DNA of 64,000 nucleotides from Hymenobacter sediminicola (GCF_014250515.1 NZ_CP060202.1:1609001-1673000); one strand, 5' to 3'; shown: positions 51,366 through 61,512, numbered from the stretch's first letter. Notes: generated from the sequence alone by a model not told the origin. Program-made: numbers and translations.

Positions 51366-51791
51366 CTAGGAGGCCGGAACAGGTTGCCGTGCCTCCCGCA
51401 GCCAAGCCTGCGCCGAGTTGATGTCGCCGAACATGCGCATTTGCAGGCGCCCACCCAGGCCCAAATGCATAGCATCCGCCGACTGGGCCGCCATAGATTC
51501 CGGGCTGACCACGTGAGCGAAATGGGTCAGGCCTTGTTGCGCGGCACGCGGTGCCCAGTCACTGACAATCCATTCCACGGCGTGGTCCCACGGCCCAATG
51601 ACTAAGCGGTTATCATTGAGCAAGTAGGCGCAAGCGTGTTCCCGTAGTGGACCCAGGCAGGCATCGGCGCCAGCAAGTATGCCATTATGAGTCTGATACC
51701 CAATCCAGTTGTTATACAGCCAGTGGTTCACAGCATCGTAGGCAATAGTCAGGTATACATTGCCGAACCCATTGGTTAGTTCCAGGGCCAT
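51366..51791 (-). CDS. Small STAS/SpoIIAA-like hypothetical protein
   Basis: A 141-aa soluble protein that resembles the SpoIIAA-like/STAS fold common as orphan genes in Hymenobacter-type genomes (YLTIAYDAVNHWLYNNWIG at the start, WIVSDWAPRAAQQGLTHFAHV and FGDINSAQAWL at the end, the latter a typical STAS-like helix). No catalytic motif. It stands alone. Role unknown; regulatory or stress sensing is only a guess. Confidence 0.65.
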   Translation of the reverse strand: MALELTNGFGNVYLTIAYDAVNHWLYNNWIGYQTHNGILAGADACLGPLREHACAYLLNDNRLVIGPWDHAVEWIVSDWAPRAAQQGLTHFAHVVSPESMAAQSADAMHLGLGGRLQMRMFGDINSAQAWLREARQPVPAS

Positions 51792-51963
51792 AAGAGAAAG
51801 AAAAAGATTCGGCTACTATAAAAGGTGTGGTTCCGGGCGTTACCTAAGCTGCGCTGCCAACAGGCAGCACGGCTTTAAGCAGCATGAAGAACACGATGCT
51901 GACAAAGTAGTACTTATTACTGGGAAAATAGGACCAGTATAAGAGATTGACGACAATATTGTG

Positions 51964-52012
51964 CAAGTCCCTCCCACTGATCCTGAATCACAGGATCAGT
52001 GAGAGGGACTTG
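51964..52012. terminator. Long hairpin downstream of the lipocalin-like gene
   Basis: A near-perfect stem: 10 bp (CAAGTCCCTC with GAGGGACTTG), a 2-by-2 internal bulge and 10 bp (ACTGATCCTG with CAGGATCAGT) around a 5-base loop. It lies 9 bases after the stop of the minus-strand gene, with AT-rich sequence beyond. Confidence 0.75.
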
Positions 52013-52020
52013 CAGGCGCT

Positions 52021-52422
52021 CTACCGGGAGTAGTTGTCCTCCCATTCCGAGTAAGGCGTGTTCGGCACCCGGTCAACATCTTGGAAGCGCAGACTGAGCG
52101 TATGCTCGCTTAGCTTCGTGATGGTGCATTTGGCGCGACTGTATTGCAAGGTATTGCCCTGCCGGGAGTACTTGTGGCGGCCCCAGGAATTGCCATTCAT
52201 GATGTCGTAGTAGTTCAGCGAATCTGGCGTAATGACCATGTAAAAGGATACATCGGCTATACTATCCTGACTGAGCAACTGGCCAGCCGCGTTGTAGTTG
52301 TACCCGGTAGTGCTACGGGAGTTCCAGCGGCCTTCCAGGCTCGGATCAGGCTTGGATGGGTCCTTCTTGCAGGCAGTGGCAAGCAGTGATAAACTCAATA
52401 ACAGAAGTGAAAAACGTTTCAT
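52021..52422 (-). CDS. Hypothetical lipocalin-like lipoprotein
   Basis: A 133-aa lipoprotein: MKRFSLLLLSLSLLATAC gives a lipobox with Cys about residue 18. The mature part (LEGRWNSRSTTGYNYNAAG, VITPDSLNYYD, TLQYSRAKCTITKLSEHTLSL) has the alternating strands of lipocalin-like DUF proteins of Bacteroidota. Ligand unknown. A strong hairpin follows the stop. No partner gene nearby. Confidence 0.7.
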   Translation of the reverse strand: MKRFSLLLLSLSLLATACKKDPSKPDPSLEGRWNSRSTTGYNYNAAGQLLSQDSIADVSFYMVITPDSLNYYDIMNGNSWGRHKYSRQGNTLQYSRAKCTITKLSEHTLSLRFQDVDRVPNTPYSEWEDNYSR

Positions 52423-52514
52423 AACGTGTATTGACAAAGCTCCGCATACAGTCCACGGAGCTTCAGCAAAAATAAAAGAACGAACAGGAGTTTACAGTTG
52501 AGCAGGTAAGCTAA

Positions 52515-53591
52515 TTATCGGCCCAGCTTGTAGAGCATGCGGTAGTGCGAATGCAACGCGCCTGTGAAAGTTGGATTTTCCAGATAGGGCAGCCCAAACT
52601 CGTGAGCAGTCTGCCGAACGATTGTCGAAAGAGCCGGATAATGGACGTGGCAGACCCGAGGGAAAAGGTGATGCTCGATCTGGCGGTTCAGGCCGCCGCA
52701 CAAAAAGGCCGCCACAGCGCTCTGCGGCGAAAAGTTGGCCGTTGTGCGCAGTTGGTGCACGGCCCAGGCTTCCTGCAGGTCGCCTGTTTCATCGGGCGAA
52801 GGAAAAGCCGTGCCCTCCACAACGTGGGCCAGCTGGAACACCAGCCCCAGCACCAGTCCCTCCACGAAGTGCATGCCCAGAAAGCCCAGCACAAACTGCC
52901 ACCAGGTGATGTCCAACACCACCAACGGTACCACAATAAAGAGCAGGTAATAAAGTGCCTTGTAAGCAAACAGATTGATGACTTCCCGGCGTGGATGCGC
53001 GGGCGTGGGGTGCTGGCCAATCTTATCCTTAAAGAATTTGAGGTAGTCTTTGCGCAGCACCCACGACAGCGAGGCCAGCCCGTAGAGCGGAAATGCGTAC
53101 AGGTGTTGGTAGCGTTGCCACGGCCGTAGTGGCTCCTCCTCCGAAAGCCGAACCAAGCCCGGCGCCACCTCAATGTCTTCGTCGTGGCCCGGAATGTTAG
53201 TGTAGGTGTGGTGCACAATGTTGTGCGTGATGGTCCACACGTAGGGGCTGGCTCCAATTAGATTGAAGACCAAGCTGAATATCTTGTTGACACGCTTGCT
53301 GGACGAGAAAGCCCCATGCATGGCGTCATGGCAAACGTTGAAGCCGATAAAAGCACAGCAGGCCCCCAATAGCCCCGCCAATCCCAACAAAGCCCACGGA
53401 CCAAACGAGCCGAAAAGAATCAGGCAATACAGGCCCACAAAGCTGGTCAGGAAGAAAATCGTTTTGGCCCACATGGCCCCGTTGGCGTGGCGCGAGAGTT
53501 GCTGACTCTGAAAGTAGATATCAACTCGCTGGCGAACAGTGGCGAAAAAGGTTGAGCGGGAAACGTTGGTAAACTTCAGGGAGGCGCTCAT
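52515..53591 (-). CDS. Membrane fatty-acid desaturase
   Basis: A 358-aa di-iron acyl-lipid or acyl-CoA desaturase of the front-end/linoleoyl type. The three histidine boxes are HDAMH (residues 88-92), HNIVHH (123-128) and QIEHH (304-308); Gln at the start of the third box is typical of front-end desaturases. Four to six hydrophobic segments anchor it. I place the start at ATG 53591 (MSASLKFTNV). Likely role: membrane fluidity in cold. No electron donor gene is adjacent. Confidence 0.88.
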   Translation of the reverse strand: MSASLKFTNVSRSTFFATVRQRVDIYFQSQQLSRHANGAMWAKTIFFLTSFVGLYCLILFGSFGPWALLGLAGLLGACCAFIGFNVCHDAMHGAFSSSKRVNKIFSLVFNLIGASPYVWTITHNIVHHTYTNIPGHDEDIEVAPGLVRLSEEEPLRPWQRYQHLYAFPLYGLASLSWVLRKDYLKFFKDKIGQHPTPAHPRREVINLFAYKALYYLLFIVVPLVVLDITWWQFVLGFLGMHFVEGLVLGLVFQLAHVVEGTAFPSPDETGDLQEAWAVHQLRTTANFSPQSAVAAFLCGGLNRQIEHHLFPRVCHVHYPALSTIVRQTAHEFGLPYLENPTFTGALHSHYRMLYKLGR

Positions 53592-53955
53592 AAGAAGAAG
53601 GGTAGAACTGGGCAAGAGCAGTACATACCGCTTCAGCTGGGATACAAGTAGGGATAAACCTACAACCTGATAACCGGAAGTGCCTGGGAAAGGCTCCAAA
53701 ACCGGGTGGGTTCATGGCAAAGTCATGCCGCAGTAGCCGGTTATCCTACTGCCGGAGTAGTAGTCACCCTGAACCGCCAGATGCCCAAAGCAGGGGTAAA
53801 GCACGGGCCATAAACCTCCGATGAGTCAAATTATGCAAGTGTTTCTCAGGATTTCATACCAACCTTGCGCAGGGGCGAATGTTCCTTTGTACTGGATTCC
53901 TGGTATTCGCCGCCAGGCGGAACGCGTGGGAATCCGTTCGTAGTATTCTGTTTTT
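53592..53955. other. Divergent promoter region of desaturase and copA
   Basis: About 360 bases without a credible gene. Imperfect inverted sequences such as TATTCGCCGCCAGGCGGAAC (53913-53932) occur close to copA. No CueR-, CopY- or CsoR-type operator is convincing, and no copper regulator gene is present in the window. Confidence 0.4.
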
Positions 53956-56229
53956 ATGGAACCCGTCACTAAAACCGAAACCCTCGACATTGAGGGCATG
54001 ACCTGTGCTTCCTGCGCTTCTTTCGTGGAGAAGGCGCTGAGCCGTACGCCGGGCGTACAGCGGGCCATGGTCAACTTCGCCACCGAAAAGGCCACTATTG
54101 ACTACCTGCCCACTCAGGCCACACCAGCTACGCTCCGGGAGGCGGTTGTCAGCTCGGGCTACGGGGTGGTTGAGCGCGCGCCCGACACCAGTGCTGCTGA
54201 GCGCAGCGCCGAACTAGACCGGCAAAAAGCGGCGGCGTATCAGAAGCTTAAGCGCCGATTTTGGGTAGCGGCAGGCTTGGCCGTCATCATTATGCCCCTG
54301 AGTATGCTTATGCTCTGGCCGGCGCTGCTGGCGCACGTGAACATGCAGTGGCTGAACTACGGGCTACTGTTGCTTACGCTGCCAGTGCTGCTCTATAGCG
54401 GCCGCGAGTTCTATACCTCCGCCTGGAATGGCTTCCGACATCGGGCAGCCAACATGGATACCCTGATTGCCGTGGGAACTGGCGCAGCCTTCCTCTACAG
54501 CCTAGCCGCAACCGTTGTGCCCGGCTTTTTTACCAGCCGTGGGCTGATGCCAGAAGTATACTATGATACCACCGCCACCATTATTGCCCTGATTCTGCTG
54601 GGCAAAGTGCTGGAAATGATGGCCAAAACCCAGACTTCAGCGGCTATTAAGGCCTTGATGGGGCTGCAGGCCAAAACGGCCCGCGTAGTCCGGCCCGATG
54701 GGCAGGAAGTGGATGTGCTTATTGAGCACGTGCAGTTAGGCGACCTGGTGGTGGTGCGCCCCGGTGAGAAAGTGGCTACCGACGGCATTCTGCAGGAGGG
54801 CCGCTCAGCCGTAGACGAGGCCATGCTCACCGGCGAAAGCCTGCCCGTAGAGAAAGTCGCCGGCGACCCGGTATTTGGTGCTACGCTCAACAAGACTGGT
54901 TCCTTCCGTTTCCGCGTCACCAAAGTAGGGACGGACACGATGCTTGCTCAGATTGTGAAGCTGGTAGAAGAGGCTCAGGGTAGCCGTGCGCCCATCCAGC
55001 GGCTGGCCGATAAAGTCAGTGCCATCTTCGTGCCTACGGTTTTGGTTATTGCCATTCTCACGTTTGTGCTCTGGTTTGATCTGGCTCCGGTAGCCACCCG
55101 CCTGCCGCTGGCCTTGGTCAACTTTGTGGCGGTGCTCATCATTGCCTGCCCCTGCGCATTGGGCCTGGCCACACCAACTGCCATTATGGTCAGCACCGGA
55201 AAAGGCGCGGAGCACGGCGTCCTGATTCGTAGCGCTGAGGCGCTGGAAAAGGCCTACCAAGTCACGACAGTGCTCCTTGACAAAACCGGTACCATCACCC
55301 GCGGTGAGCCGGCTGTCACGGATTTTGTAATTCTCAACCAGGATGCGCGGCGTGTGTTGCAGGTGGTAGCGGCAATGGAGCGGCAGAGTGAGCACCCGCT
55401 GGCTGAGGCTGTGGTGCGCTACGCCGATGCCCAAGAGGTGAGCAACCTGTCAGCCTCCGGTTTTCGGGCAATTGAAGGCAAAGGAGCCGCTGCCACCGTC
55501 GAGGGGCAGACAGTTCTCATCGGCAACCAGCGCCTGCTCAGCGAGGCAGGCATACCACTTTCGCCGGAGCTGACTACTCAGGCCGGAATGCTGCTGCGCG
55601 GGGCCAAAACGGTGCTGTATATTGCCATAGATGGGCAGGCCGTGGGAGTAGTCGGCGTGGCCGATACTATCCGTGATACATCCGCTGCCGCTATCAAACG
55701 GCTGCAGGCGATGGGCATTGAGGTGGTCATGATGACTGGCGATAATCCGCAGACCGCAGCGCAGGTAGCCGCTCAGGTGGGTATCTCGCGCTACTTCGCG
55801 GAGGTGTTACCCCAGGACAAGGCCGGCAAAGTAAAAGAACTGCAGGCCGAGGGGCGTACAGTAGCTATGGTCGGCGACGGTATCAACGATGCTCCGGCTC
55901 TGGCGCAGGCAGATATTGGTCTGGCTATTGGCGCTGGTACCGATGTGGCTATGGAAGCAGCCGGCATCACGCTGATGCGCTCTGACCTGCACGGCGTGGT
56001 AACGGCCATCGAACTGAGCAAGCAAACCATCCGCACCATTAGGCAAAACCTGTTTTTCGCCTTTATCTATAACACGTTGGGCATACCCATTGCGGCTGGC
56101 TTACTCTACCCCGTTTTTGGGTGGCTGCTTTCTCCCATGCTGGCCGCTGGAGCCATGGCTCTGAGTTCAGTATCCGTCCTGACCAACTCGTTGCGCCTAC
56201 GGGCTTTTCACCCTCATCAAGCCGCTTAA
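53956..56229 (+). CDS. copA: Copper-exporting P1B-type ATPase
   Basis: A 757-aa Cu+ transporter that pumps copper out of the cytoplasm with ATP. One N-terminal heavy-metal-associated domain has GMTCASC (Cys 17 and 20). The transmembrane metal site is CPC at residues 398-400 ([13 protein letters not shown]), the phosphorylation motif is DKTGT (D442), and the ATP-binding and hinge motifs ([20 protein letters not shown]) follow. CPC plus the MTCASC domain favour Cu(I). It is followed after 3 bp by a cupredoxin gene, so the two form an operon. Confidence 0.95.
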   Translation: MEPVTKTETLDIEGMTCASCASFVEKALSRTPGVQRAMVNFATEKATIDYLPTQATPATLREAVVSSGYGVVERAPDTSAAERSAELDRQKAAAYQKLKRRFWVAAGLAVIIMPLSMLMLWPALLAHVNMQWLNYGLLLLTLPVLLYSGREFYTSAWNGFRHRAANMDTLIAVGTGAAFLYSLAATVVPGFFTSRGLMPEVYYDTTATIIALILLGKVLEMMAKTQTSAAIKALMGLQAKTARVVRPDGQEVDVLIEHVQLGDLVVVRPGEKVATDGILQEGRSAVDEAMLTGESLPVEKVAGDPVFGATLNKTGSFRFRVTKVGTDTMLAQIVKLVEEAQGSRAPIQRLADKVSAIFVPTVLVIAILTFVLWFDLAPVATRLPLALVNFVAVLIIACPCALGLATPTAIMVSTGKGAEHGVLIRSAEALEKAYQVTTVLLDKTGTITRGEPAVTDFVILNQDARRVLQVVAAMERQSEHPLAEAVVRYADAQEVSNLSASGFRAIEGKGAAATVEGQTVLIGNQRLLSEAGIPLSPELTTQAGMLLRGAKTVLYIAIDGQAVGVVGVADTIRDTSAAAIKRLQAMGIEVVMMTGDNPQTAAQVAAQVGISRYFAEVLPQDKAGKVKELQAEGRTVAMVGDGINDAPALAQADIGLAIGAGTDVAMEAAGITLMRSDLHGVVTAIELSKQTIRTIRQNLFFAFIYNTLGIPIAAGLLYPVFGWLLSPMLAAGAMALSSVSVLTNSLRLRAFHPHQAA

Positions 56230-56232
56230 ACC

Positions 56233-56610
56233 ATGGATGCAGCTGAAATTCTGGTTACGCTGGGTGGAAGTGGCTTGGCAGCCTTCGTATTGTGGTACTT
56301 CTTTCTCTCGGCCCGGCGGACGGCCAGCGCAGTTTCGGCCTCTGGCGGCCTGCAGGAAGTGGACATTACCGTCAAGGGCGGCTACTCACCCGACGTAATT
56401 GAAGTGGAACGCGGAAAGCCCGTGCAACTACGCTTCTACCGCGACGAAGAAAACTCCTGCTCGGAGGAACTGCTAATCCCGGATTTTCGGATTCGCCGCG
56501 ACCTGCCGGCCTTTAAAACTACCTTGGTAGAACTACTGCCTCAGCAAGCCGGCCGGTTTGAGTTTACCTGTGGCATGAGCATGTTGCGCGGTACTCTGGT
56601 CGTGAAATAA
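56233..56610 (+). CDS. Membrane-anchored CupA-like cupredoxin copper chaperone
   Basis: A 125-aa protein with one N-terminal membrane helix (about residues 6-26) and a cupredoxin domain. Cys76 (NSCSEELL) and the C-terminal C113-G-M115-S-M117 set match the Cys, Cys-x-Met-x-Met ligand pattern reported for Streptococcus CupA, which hands Cu(I) to CopA. The gene begins 3 bp after copA. By orientation the domain could be on either side of the membrane; a chaperone role for the adjacent ATPase is the simplest reading. Confidence 0.82.
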   Translation: MDAAEILVTLGGSGLAAFVLWYFFLSARRTASAVSASGGLQEVDITVKGGYSPDVIEVERGKPVQLRFYRDEENSCSEELLIPDFRIRRDLPAFKTTLVELLPQQAGRFEFTCGMSMLRGTLVVK

Positions 56611-56893
56611 TCCTTCGCAACTAGCCCCATTTCTTCATTGCCGGCTGTAGCATGCTGGCCTGGCACTGCACCTAGTAGGTTTGCACCGCCGTGACCTTGC
56701 CTGTAAGAAGGTAGGCTGCTGAAAACAAGAAGGATATCTGCGCCACATCAAGCATCATGCGGCCGGGCAGCAAATCTCACTTAATTTGGCGCCGGCAAGT
56801 GCCTCTTCAAAAGGCGTTGGCAGCTGATTCTGTGCCGGCAGCCACGTCTTTCGTCAAGCGAATTACTCTAAACCTACCCTAAACACTGTAGAA

Positions 56894-58126
56894 ATGGCCA
56901 AAATCAAAGTAGCCAACCCCGTAGTTGAGCTTGATGGCGACGAAATGACGCGCATCATCTGGAAGTTCATTAAGGATAAGCTGATTACCCCGTATCTGGA
57001 ACTGGACATCAAGTACTACGATCTGGGTATTGAGTACCGCGACGAAACCAACGACCAGGTAACCATTGACGCCGCCAATGCCATTAAGCAGTACGGCGTG
57101 GGCATCAAGTGCGCCACCATCACGCCCGACGAGGAGCGGGTAAAGGAGTTCAACCTCAAGCAGATGTGGAAGTCGCCGAACGGCACCATCCGCAACATCC
57201 TGGACGGCACCGTGTTCCGTGAGCCAATTGTGATGAGCAACGTGCCGCGCCTCGTGCCCAACTGGACGGCCCCCATCTGCATCGGCCGCCACGCTTTCGG
57301 CGACCAGTATCGCGCCACCGACTTCGTGACCAAGGGCAAAGGCAAGCTTACCATCACCTTCACCCCCGAAGACGGTGGCGAAGAGCAGTCGTTTGAAGTC
57401 TATAACTTCAAGAGCGACGGCGTGGCCCTGGCCATGTACAACACCGACGAGTCCATCCGCGGCTTCGCCCACGCCTGCTTCAACCAGGCCCTGATGAAAG
57501 GCTGGCCGCTGTATTTGAGCACCAAAAACACCATCCTGAAAAAGTACGATGGCCGCTTCAAGGACATCTTCCAGGAAATCTACGAGCAGGATTATCTGGC
57601 TAAGTTCCAGGCTGCCGGCATCACCTACGAGCACCGTCTGATTGACGACATGGTGGCCTCGGCCCTGAAATGGAACGGCAACTTCGTGTGGGCCTGCAAA
57701 AACTACGACGGCGACGTACAGTCCGACACCGTAGCCCAGGGTTTCGGCTCGCTGGGCCTGATGACCTCCACGCTGGTAACGCCCGACGGTGGCACGATGG
57801 AGGCTGAAGCCGCCCACGGCACCGTAACGCGCCACTACCGCGACCATCAGAAAGGCAAGCCCACCTCCACCAACCCCATTGCCAGCATCTTCGCCTGGAC
57901 CCGGGGCCTGGAGTTCCGCGGCAAGCTCGATAACAACCAGGAGTTGATTGACTTCTGCCACAAGCTGGAGCAGGTGTGCATCGAAACTGTGGAAAGCGGC
58001 AAGATGACCAAGGACCTTGCCGTCTGCATCCACGGCAACAAAGTGGAGCACGGCCGCGACTACCTCTACACCGAGGAGTTCCTGGAAGCGTTGGACACCA
58101 ACCTGAAAGCCAAGCTCGGTAAATAG
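56894..58126 (+). CDS. icd: NADP-dependent isocitrate dehydrogenase
   Basis: A 410-aa enzyme of the TCA cycle that oxidises isocitrate to 2-oxoglutarate with NADP+. It is of the homodimeric eukaryote-like type ([20 protein letters not shown] at the start; [19 protein letters not shown] substrate loop; [18 protein letters not shown]). Length fits. It stands alone in a 280-bp upstream gap and is followed by a strong terminator, so it is a single-gene unit. Confidence 0.96.
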   Translation: MAKIKVANPVVELDGDEMTRIIWKFIKDKLITPYLELDIKYYDLGIEYRDETNDQVTIDAANAIKQYGVGIKCATITPDEERVKEFNLKQMWKSPNGTIRNILDGTVFREPIVMSNVPRLVPNWTAPICIGRHAFGDQYRATDFVTKGKGKLTITFTPEDGGEEQSFEVYNFKSDGVALAMYNTDESIRGFAHACFNQALMKGWPLYLSTKNTILKKYDGRFKDIFQEIYEQDYLAKFQAAGITYEHRLIDDMVASALKWNGNFVWACKNYDGDVQSDTVAQGFGSLGLMTSTLVTPDGGTMEAEAAHGTVTRHYRDHQKGKPTSTNPIASIFAWTRGLEFRGKLDNNQELIDFCHKLEQVCIETVESGKMTKDLAVCIHGNKVEHGRDYLYTEEFLEALDTNLKAKLGK

Positions 58127-58140
58127 ACGTTGCAGCTTCC

Positions 58141-58187
58141 TTACTAAAAAAAGCCTCTCCGAGTTTCGGAGAGGCTTTTTTTAGTAA
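58141..58187. terminator. Bidirectional terminator between icd and the PhnA-domain gene
   Basis: A perfect 22-bp palindrome (58141-58162 with 58166-58187) with a 3-base loop. The GC core GCCTCTCCGA is flanked by A7 and T7 runs, so it ends transcription from both converging sides. Confidence 0.93.
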
Positions 58188-58234
58188 TTGTTATGGTCGG
58201 CCGGAACGCGAATGGCGTGGGCGAGGAAATAAGG

Positions 58235-58444
58235 CTAGGCTTTCTTCAGAAACTCGGTTTTGAGTACCATGGTGCTGCCACCAGCACGACCCTCAATTTC
58301 AGCGGGGCTGTTGGTGAGGCGGATGTTCTTGACCACAGTGCCACGTTTGAGCGTGAGCGAAGAGCCCTTCACTTTCAGATCCTTGATGAGCGTCACCGAG
58401 TCGCCTTCTGCGAGCAGGTTGCCGTTGCTGTCTTTTACGTCCAT
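58235..58444 (-). CDS. PhnA/YjdM C-terminal domain protein
   Basis: A 69-aa protein consisting of the PhnA domain only ([53 protein letters not shown]). Full-length YjdM proteins also have an N-terminal zinc ribbon of about 40 residues, which is missing here. The name alkylphosphonate utilization protein is historical; no phosphonate genes are nearby. It lies 14 bp after ychF and is probably co-transcribed. Confidence 0.88.
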   Translation of the reverse strand: MDVKDSNGNLLAEGDSVTLIKDLKVKGSSLTLKRGTVVKNIRLTNSPAEIEGRAGGSTMVLKTEFLKKA

Positions 58445-58458
58445 GGGTACGGAGGAAG

Positions 58459-59556
58459 TTAGACGTTGAAGCGGAAGTGCATGATGTCGCCGTCCTGCAC
58501 CACATATTCTTTGCCTTCTACGGCCATCTTGCCGGCTTCCTTAATCTTTACCTCAGTCTTGTATTCCTGGTAATCAGCCAGCTTAATTACCTCGGCACGG
58601 ATAAAGCCTTTCTCAAAATCGGAGTGGATGACGCCAGCCGCGGCCGGTGCTTTGTCGCCGCGGTGGATAGTCCAGGCGCGTACTTCCTGTACGCCGGCCG
58701 TGAAGTACGTAATCAGGTTCAGCAGGGAGTAGGAAGCGCGGATCAGGCGGTTCAGGCCGGATTCGGTGAGGCCATATTCGCCCAGGAACATTTCCTTTTC
58801 CTCGGGGTCTTCCATCTCCGCAATCTGCGACTCAATAGCAGCCGATACCAGCACTACTTCGGCGCCTTCCTTGGCCACGTGAGCCTGCAGGGCTGCCGTG
58901 TGGGCATTGCCGTTCGTGATGCTGGCTTCGTCCACATTGGCCACGTAAATTACGGGCTTGATGGTGAGCAGCTGCAGATCCGCAACGGCCTCCAGCTCCT
59001 CGGGCGTAGCCTGCACAGCACGGGCGTTCTGGCCGTCTTCCAGGGCAGCCTTAAACTTCTGCAGCGCTGCTACTTCTTTCTTGGCCACGGCGTCGCCGCC
59101 TTTGGCTGCGCGCTCCGACTTGATGAGCTTCTTGTCGACGCTCTCCAAATCTTTAATCTGCAGCTCGGTATCAATTACATCTTTGTCGAACACCGGGTCA
59201 ACCCCACCGGCTACGTGCACGATGTTGGGGTCGTCGAAGCAGCGCACCACATGGATAATGGCATCTACCTCCCGAATGTTCGCCAGGAATTTGTTGCCCA
59301 GTCCTTCGCCTTTGGAGGCACCTTTCACCAGCCCGGCAATGTCTACGAACTCAATAATAGTAGGCAGCACACGCTTCGGGTTCACCAGCGCCTCCAGAAT
59401 CTGAAGCCGCTCGTCGGGCACGGTAATTACGCCCACGTTCGGCTCGATGGTGCAGAACGGATAGTTGGCCGATTCGGCCTTGGCATTAGAAAGAGCGTTG
59501 AAAAGCGTGGATTTGCCGACGTTTGGCAGGCCGACGATACCGCAGCGGAGACCCAT
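58459..59556 (-). CDS. ychF: Redox-regulated ATPase YchF
   Basis: A 365-aa Obg-family P-loop NTPase (OLA1/YchF). G1 is [12 protein letters not shown] (about residues 8-19), G3 region [19 protein letters not shown], the specificity motif is the ATP-type (NVDE in place of NKxD), and the C-terminal TGS domain ends [13 protein letters not shown]. It binds ribosomes and is linked to stress response. It has the usual length and is highly conserved. Confidence 0.96.
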   Translation of the reverse strand: MGLRCGIVGLPNVGKSTLFNALSNAKAESANYPFCTIEPNVGVITVPDERLQILEALVNPKRVLPTIIEFVDIAGLVKGASKGEGLGNKFLANIREVDAIIHVVRCFDDPNIVHVAGGVDPVFDKDVIDTELQIKDLESVDKKLIKSERAAKGGDAVAKKEVAALQKFKAALEDGQNARAVQATPEELEAVADLQLLTIKPVIYVANVDEASITNGNAHTAALQAHVAKEGAEVVLVSAAIESQIAEMEDPEEKEMFLGEYGLTESGLNRLIRASYSLLNLITYFTAGVQEVRAWTIHRGDKAPAAAGVIHSDFEKGFIRAEVIKLADYQEYKTEVKIKEAGKMAVEGKEYVVQDGDIMHFRFNV

Positions 59557-59718
59557 AAGATGGAATAGTGAGTGGTGAAATGGTGCGCTGAGCTACTGGC
59601 TCAATTCGCGGGGGCAAAGGTACGGGGCTTTTTTGGGGAAAGCACGGCTCATCTGAGTCCGTTGCAACGGGTAGTGATGCCATTGAACCAGATGCGGCAC
59701 TGCTTCTGTTGGGCAGGC

Positions 59719-59817
59719 ATGTGTGAACACCATAAACCCACTCAGAAACTACAGCGCCTAGGCTTTTATGTGGCTGCCGGTGTGTTGCTGTTGGTTAGCC
59801 AGTACTACGCACTCTAG
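59719..59817 (+). CDS. Possible 32-aa membrane peptide
   Basis: An ATG frame of 32 codons (MCEHHKPTQKLQRLGFYVAA...) with a polar, basic N-terminus and a single hydrophobic segment ending SQYYAL. The layout would suit a small membrane peptide, and it ends just before a hairpin terminator. There is no further support. Confidence 0.25.
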   Translation: MCEHHKPTQKLQRLGFYVAAGVLLLVSQYYAL

Positions 59818-59832
59818 TGCGCAGAAACCACG

Positions 59833-59865
59833 ACGGCGCGCTCTGGCCGAAGCCGGGCGCGCCGT
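59833..59865. terminator. GC-rich hairpin downstream of the DUF3276 gene
   Basis: Stem ACGGCGCGC with GCGCGCCGT around a GC-rich loop that can extend the pairing. It lies 56 bases from the DUF3276 stop, with a T6 run at 59885-59890 between. Confidence 0.5.
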
Positions 59866-59920
59866 GCGGTGGGAAACGAAGAGCTTTTTTGTAGGACTGT
59901 TTCGCTAGGCTTTCCTGAAA

Positions 59921-60268
59921 TTAATAGTTGTCGTCGGCGCGGTTCGGGTTGAAGCCGGCTTCACGCTCCTCATATGCCGGGCGTGGGCGGTCCAGTTCGG
60001 CTACCTCTTCAGGCGTCAGCAACTCTTCGCGCACATATTCCACGGCATCCTGCAGCGCATCGACGAACTTCAGGAAGTCTTCCTTGTACAGGAAAATCTT
60101 GTGCTTCTCATACGAGAAAGTGTCGTCGTCACGGAGCTTGCGCTTGCTTTCCGTGATGGTCAGATAATAGTCCTGGCCGCGGGTAGCTTTCACGTCGAAA
60201 AAGTACGTGCGTTTGCCCGCTTTAATGCGCTGGGAGTAAATTTCTTCTTGGTCGTGACGTTCTTCCAC
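59921..60268 (-). CDS. DUF3276 (PUR-domain) nucleic-acid-binding protein
   Basis: A 115-aa protein of DUF3276, a Bacteroidota family with a PUR-alpha-like single-stranded nucleic-acid-binding fold. The core (YSQRIKAGKRTYFFDVKATR, DYYLTITESKRKL, KIFLYKEDFLKFVDALQ) shows the PUR repeat. The C-terminus is acidic and disordered. Function in the cell is not established. It has its own AT-rich upstream region shared with DUF58. Confidence 0.9.
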   Translation of the reverse strand: MEERHDQEEIYSQRIKAGKRTYFFDVKATRGQDYYLTITESKRKLRDDDTFSYEKHKIFLYKEDFLKFVDALQDAVEYVREELLTPEEVAELDRPRPAYEEREAGFNPNRADDNY

Positions 60269-60579
60269 GGGGCCTTCTGTAAAGTTTTGTTATTCCAAGA
60301 TGGTTGAATTTCAGGCCAAAGTACAACTACTGCGCATGATATAAAAATTTTGAGGCCTCGTTTCTGATGTAAATCCTTGAATATCTTAGTGAAGCGCAAT
60401 AATTCGGGAAAATAATCAGTTTTGTTCAAGCGCTGCTCATTGGAATATGGCAGGATGAAATCTGCATCATATATGATTGTTGCTATGCCTGAGCCACCTT
60501 CTGTACTTCTTTGTTTCTTTGAGGCGCAGGGCCCAGTCTAGCTGCGCACTACCTCTTTTGCTTTCCTTGAATTGCATTT
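60269..60579. other. AT-rich divergent promoter region
   Basis: About 310 bases, clearly AT-richer than average (for example 60330-60430), between DUF3276 and DUF58. No gene, repeat or confident promoter motif found; a TACTTTGG on the DUF3276 strand is close to the -7 consensus but lacks a TTG at the right distance. Confidence 0.45.
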
Positions 60580-61500
60580 ATGGCTCAACCTCTTGATCTG
60601 GCCGCCGTCCGCTCGTTCGAAAACCTGGAATTCCTGGCTCGCCAGCTGGTGGAAGGCTTTATCACGGGCCTGCATCAGTCGCCCTACCACGGCTTCTCGG
60701 TAGAGTTTTCGGAGCACCGCCTTTACAACCCCGGTGAAAGCACCCGCCACCTCGATTGGAAGGTATTTGCCCGCACCGACAAGCTTTTTGTAAAGCGCTA
60801 TGAGGAAGAAACCAACCTCCGCTGCCATCTGCTGCTCGATGTTAGCCCCAGTATGTACTACCCCGAGCCCGGCCACGATAAGCTGCGGTTTGCGGTGCTA
60901 TGCGCGGCAGCCCTCACCACGCTACTCCAGAAACAGCGAGACGCCGTCGGGCTCGTTACGTTCTCCAGCCAGGTAGAACTGCAGACGCCGGTGCGTTCAA
61001 CCAGCACCCACCGCCACACGTTGCTGCTGGCGTTGCAGCAACTTCTGGAGCGTCCTGCCAGCACAACCCATACGTCTACCGACGTGTCAGGCGTCATTCA
61101 TACCATAGCGCAACAGATTCCAAAACGCTCGTTGGTGGTGCTGTTTTCGGATATGCTGGGCCGCGCTCCAGAAGAGCAAACGGGCACGCTGGCTGCTTTG
61201 CAGCACTTGCGCCACCAGCACCACGAAGTGCTGCTGTTCCACATCATGGACCGCAGCACCGAGTCTAATTTTGACTTTCAGGACCGGCCTTATCTGTTCG
61301 AGGATATTGAAACGGGCGAAACTGTGAAGCTGCAGCCGTCGCAGGTGCGGGAGCAATACCGCGCTGCCATGCAGGCGTATGAGCACGAACTGGCGCTACG
61401 CTGCGGGCAGTATAAAATCGACTTCGTACCAGTTGATATCCGGGAGCCGTTTGATAAGGTCCTGTATGCGTATATGGTGAAGCGCGGGAAGGTGCGCTAA
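60580..61500 (+). CDS. DUF58 domain protein (VWA-like)
   Basis: A 306-aa DUF58 protein with a von-Willebrand-like fold. The DUF58 signature is VEFSEHRLYNPGESTRHLDWK followed by FARTDKLFVKRYEEETN and a metal-site-like LLLDVSPSMYYP (D-x-S-x-S) near residue 88. Such proteins usually work with a MoxR-type ATPase, often in envelope or aerotolerance clusters. No MoxR gene is visible here; its partner may be elsewhere. The next gene, a small membrane protein, follows after 12 bp. Confidence 0.9.
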   Translation: MAQPLDLAAVRSFENLEFLARQLVEGFITGLHQSPYHGFSVEFSEHRLYNPGESTRHLDWKVFARTDKLFVKRYEEETNLRCHLLLDVSPSMYYPEPGHDKLRFAVLCAAALTTLLQKQRDAVGLVTFSSQVELQTPVRSTSTHRHTLLLALQQLLERPASTTHTSTDVSGVIHTIAQQIPKRSLVVLFSDMLGRAPEEQTGTLAALQHLRHQHHEVLLFHIMDRSTESNFDFQDRPYLFEDIETGETVKLQPSQVREQYRAAMQAYEHELALRCGQYKIDFVPVDIREPFDKVLYAYMVKRGKVR

Positions 61501-61512
61501 CTTTGCAGTTCT

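Larger units (their letters stand above)
59557..59920. other. Intergenic region with a hairpin and possible tiny gene
   Basis: About 360 bases. It contains a 32-codon plus-strand frame (59719-59817) and a GC-rich hairpin (59833-59865), with T-runs on both sides. Otherwise no recognisable feature. The longer plus-strand frame from 59572 overlaps the ychF promoter side and looks non-coding. Confidence 0.45.

Noticed and set aside
47637..52490. Further CAGGAG matches (about 47637 and 52483) as operators
   Set aside because: They lack the AGTK-CNGG half and are not in gene orientation; such hexamers are expected by chance.
53861..53876. A CueR-like palindrome (ACCTTGCGCAGGGG) before copA
   Set aside because: Half-sites touch with no spacer, the symmetry is imperfect, and no MerR-family gene is present.
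59572..59817. The 81-codon plus-strand frame covering the ychF upstream region
   Set aside because: Its first two thirds have no protein-like character; only the last 32 codons are kept, at low confidence.
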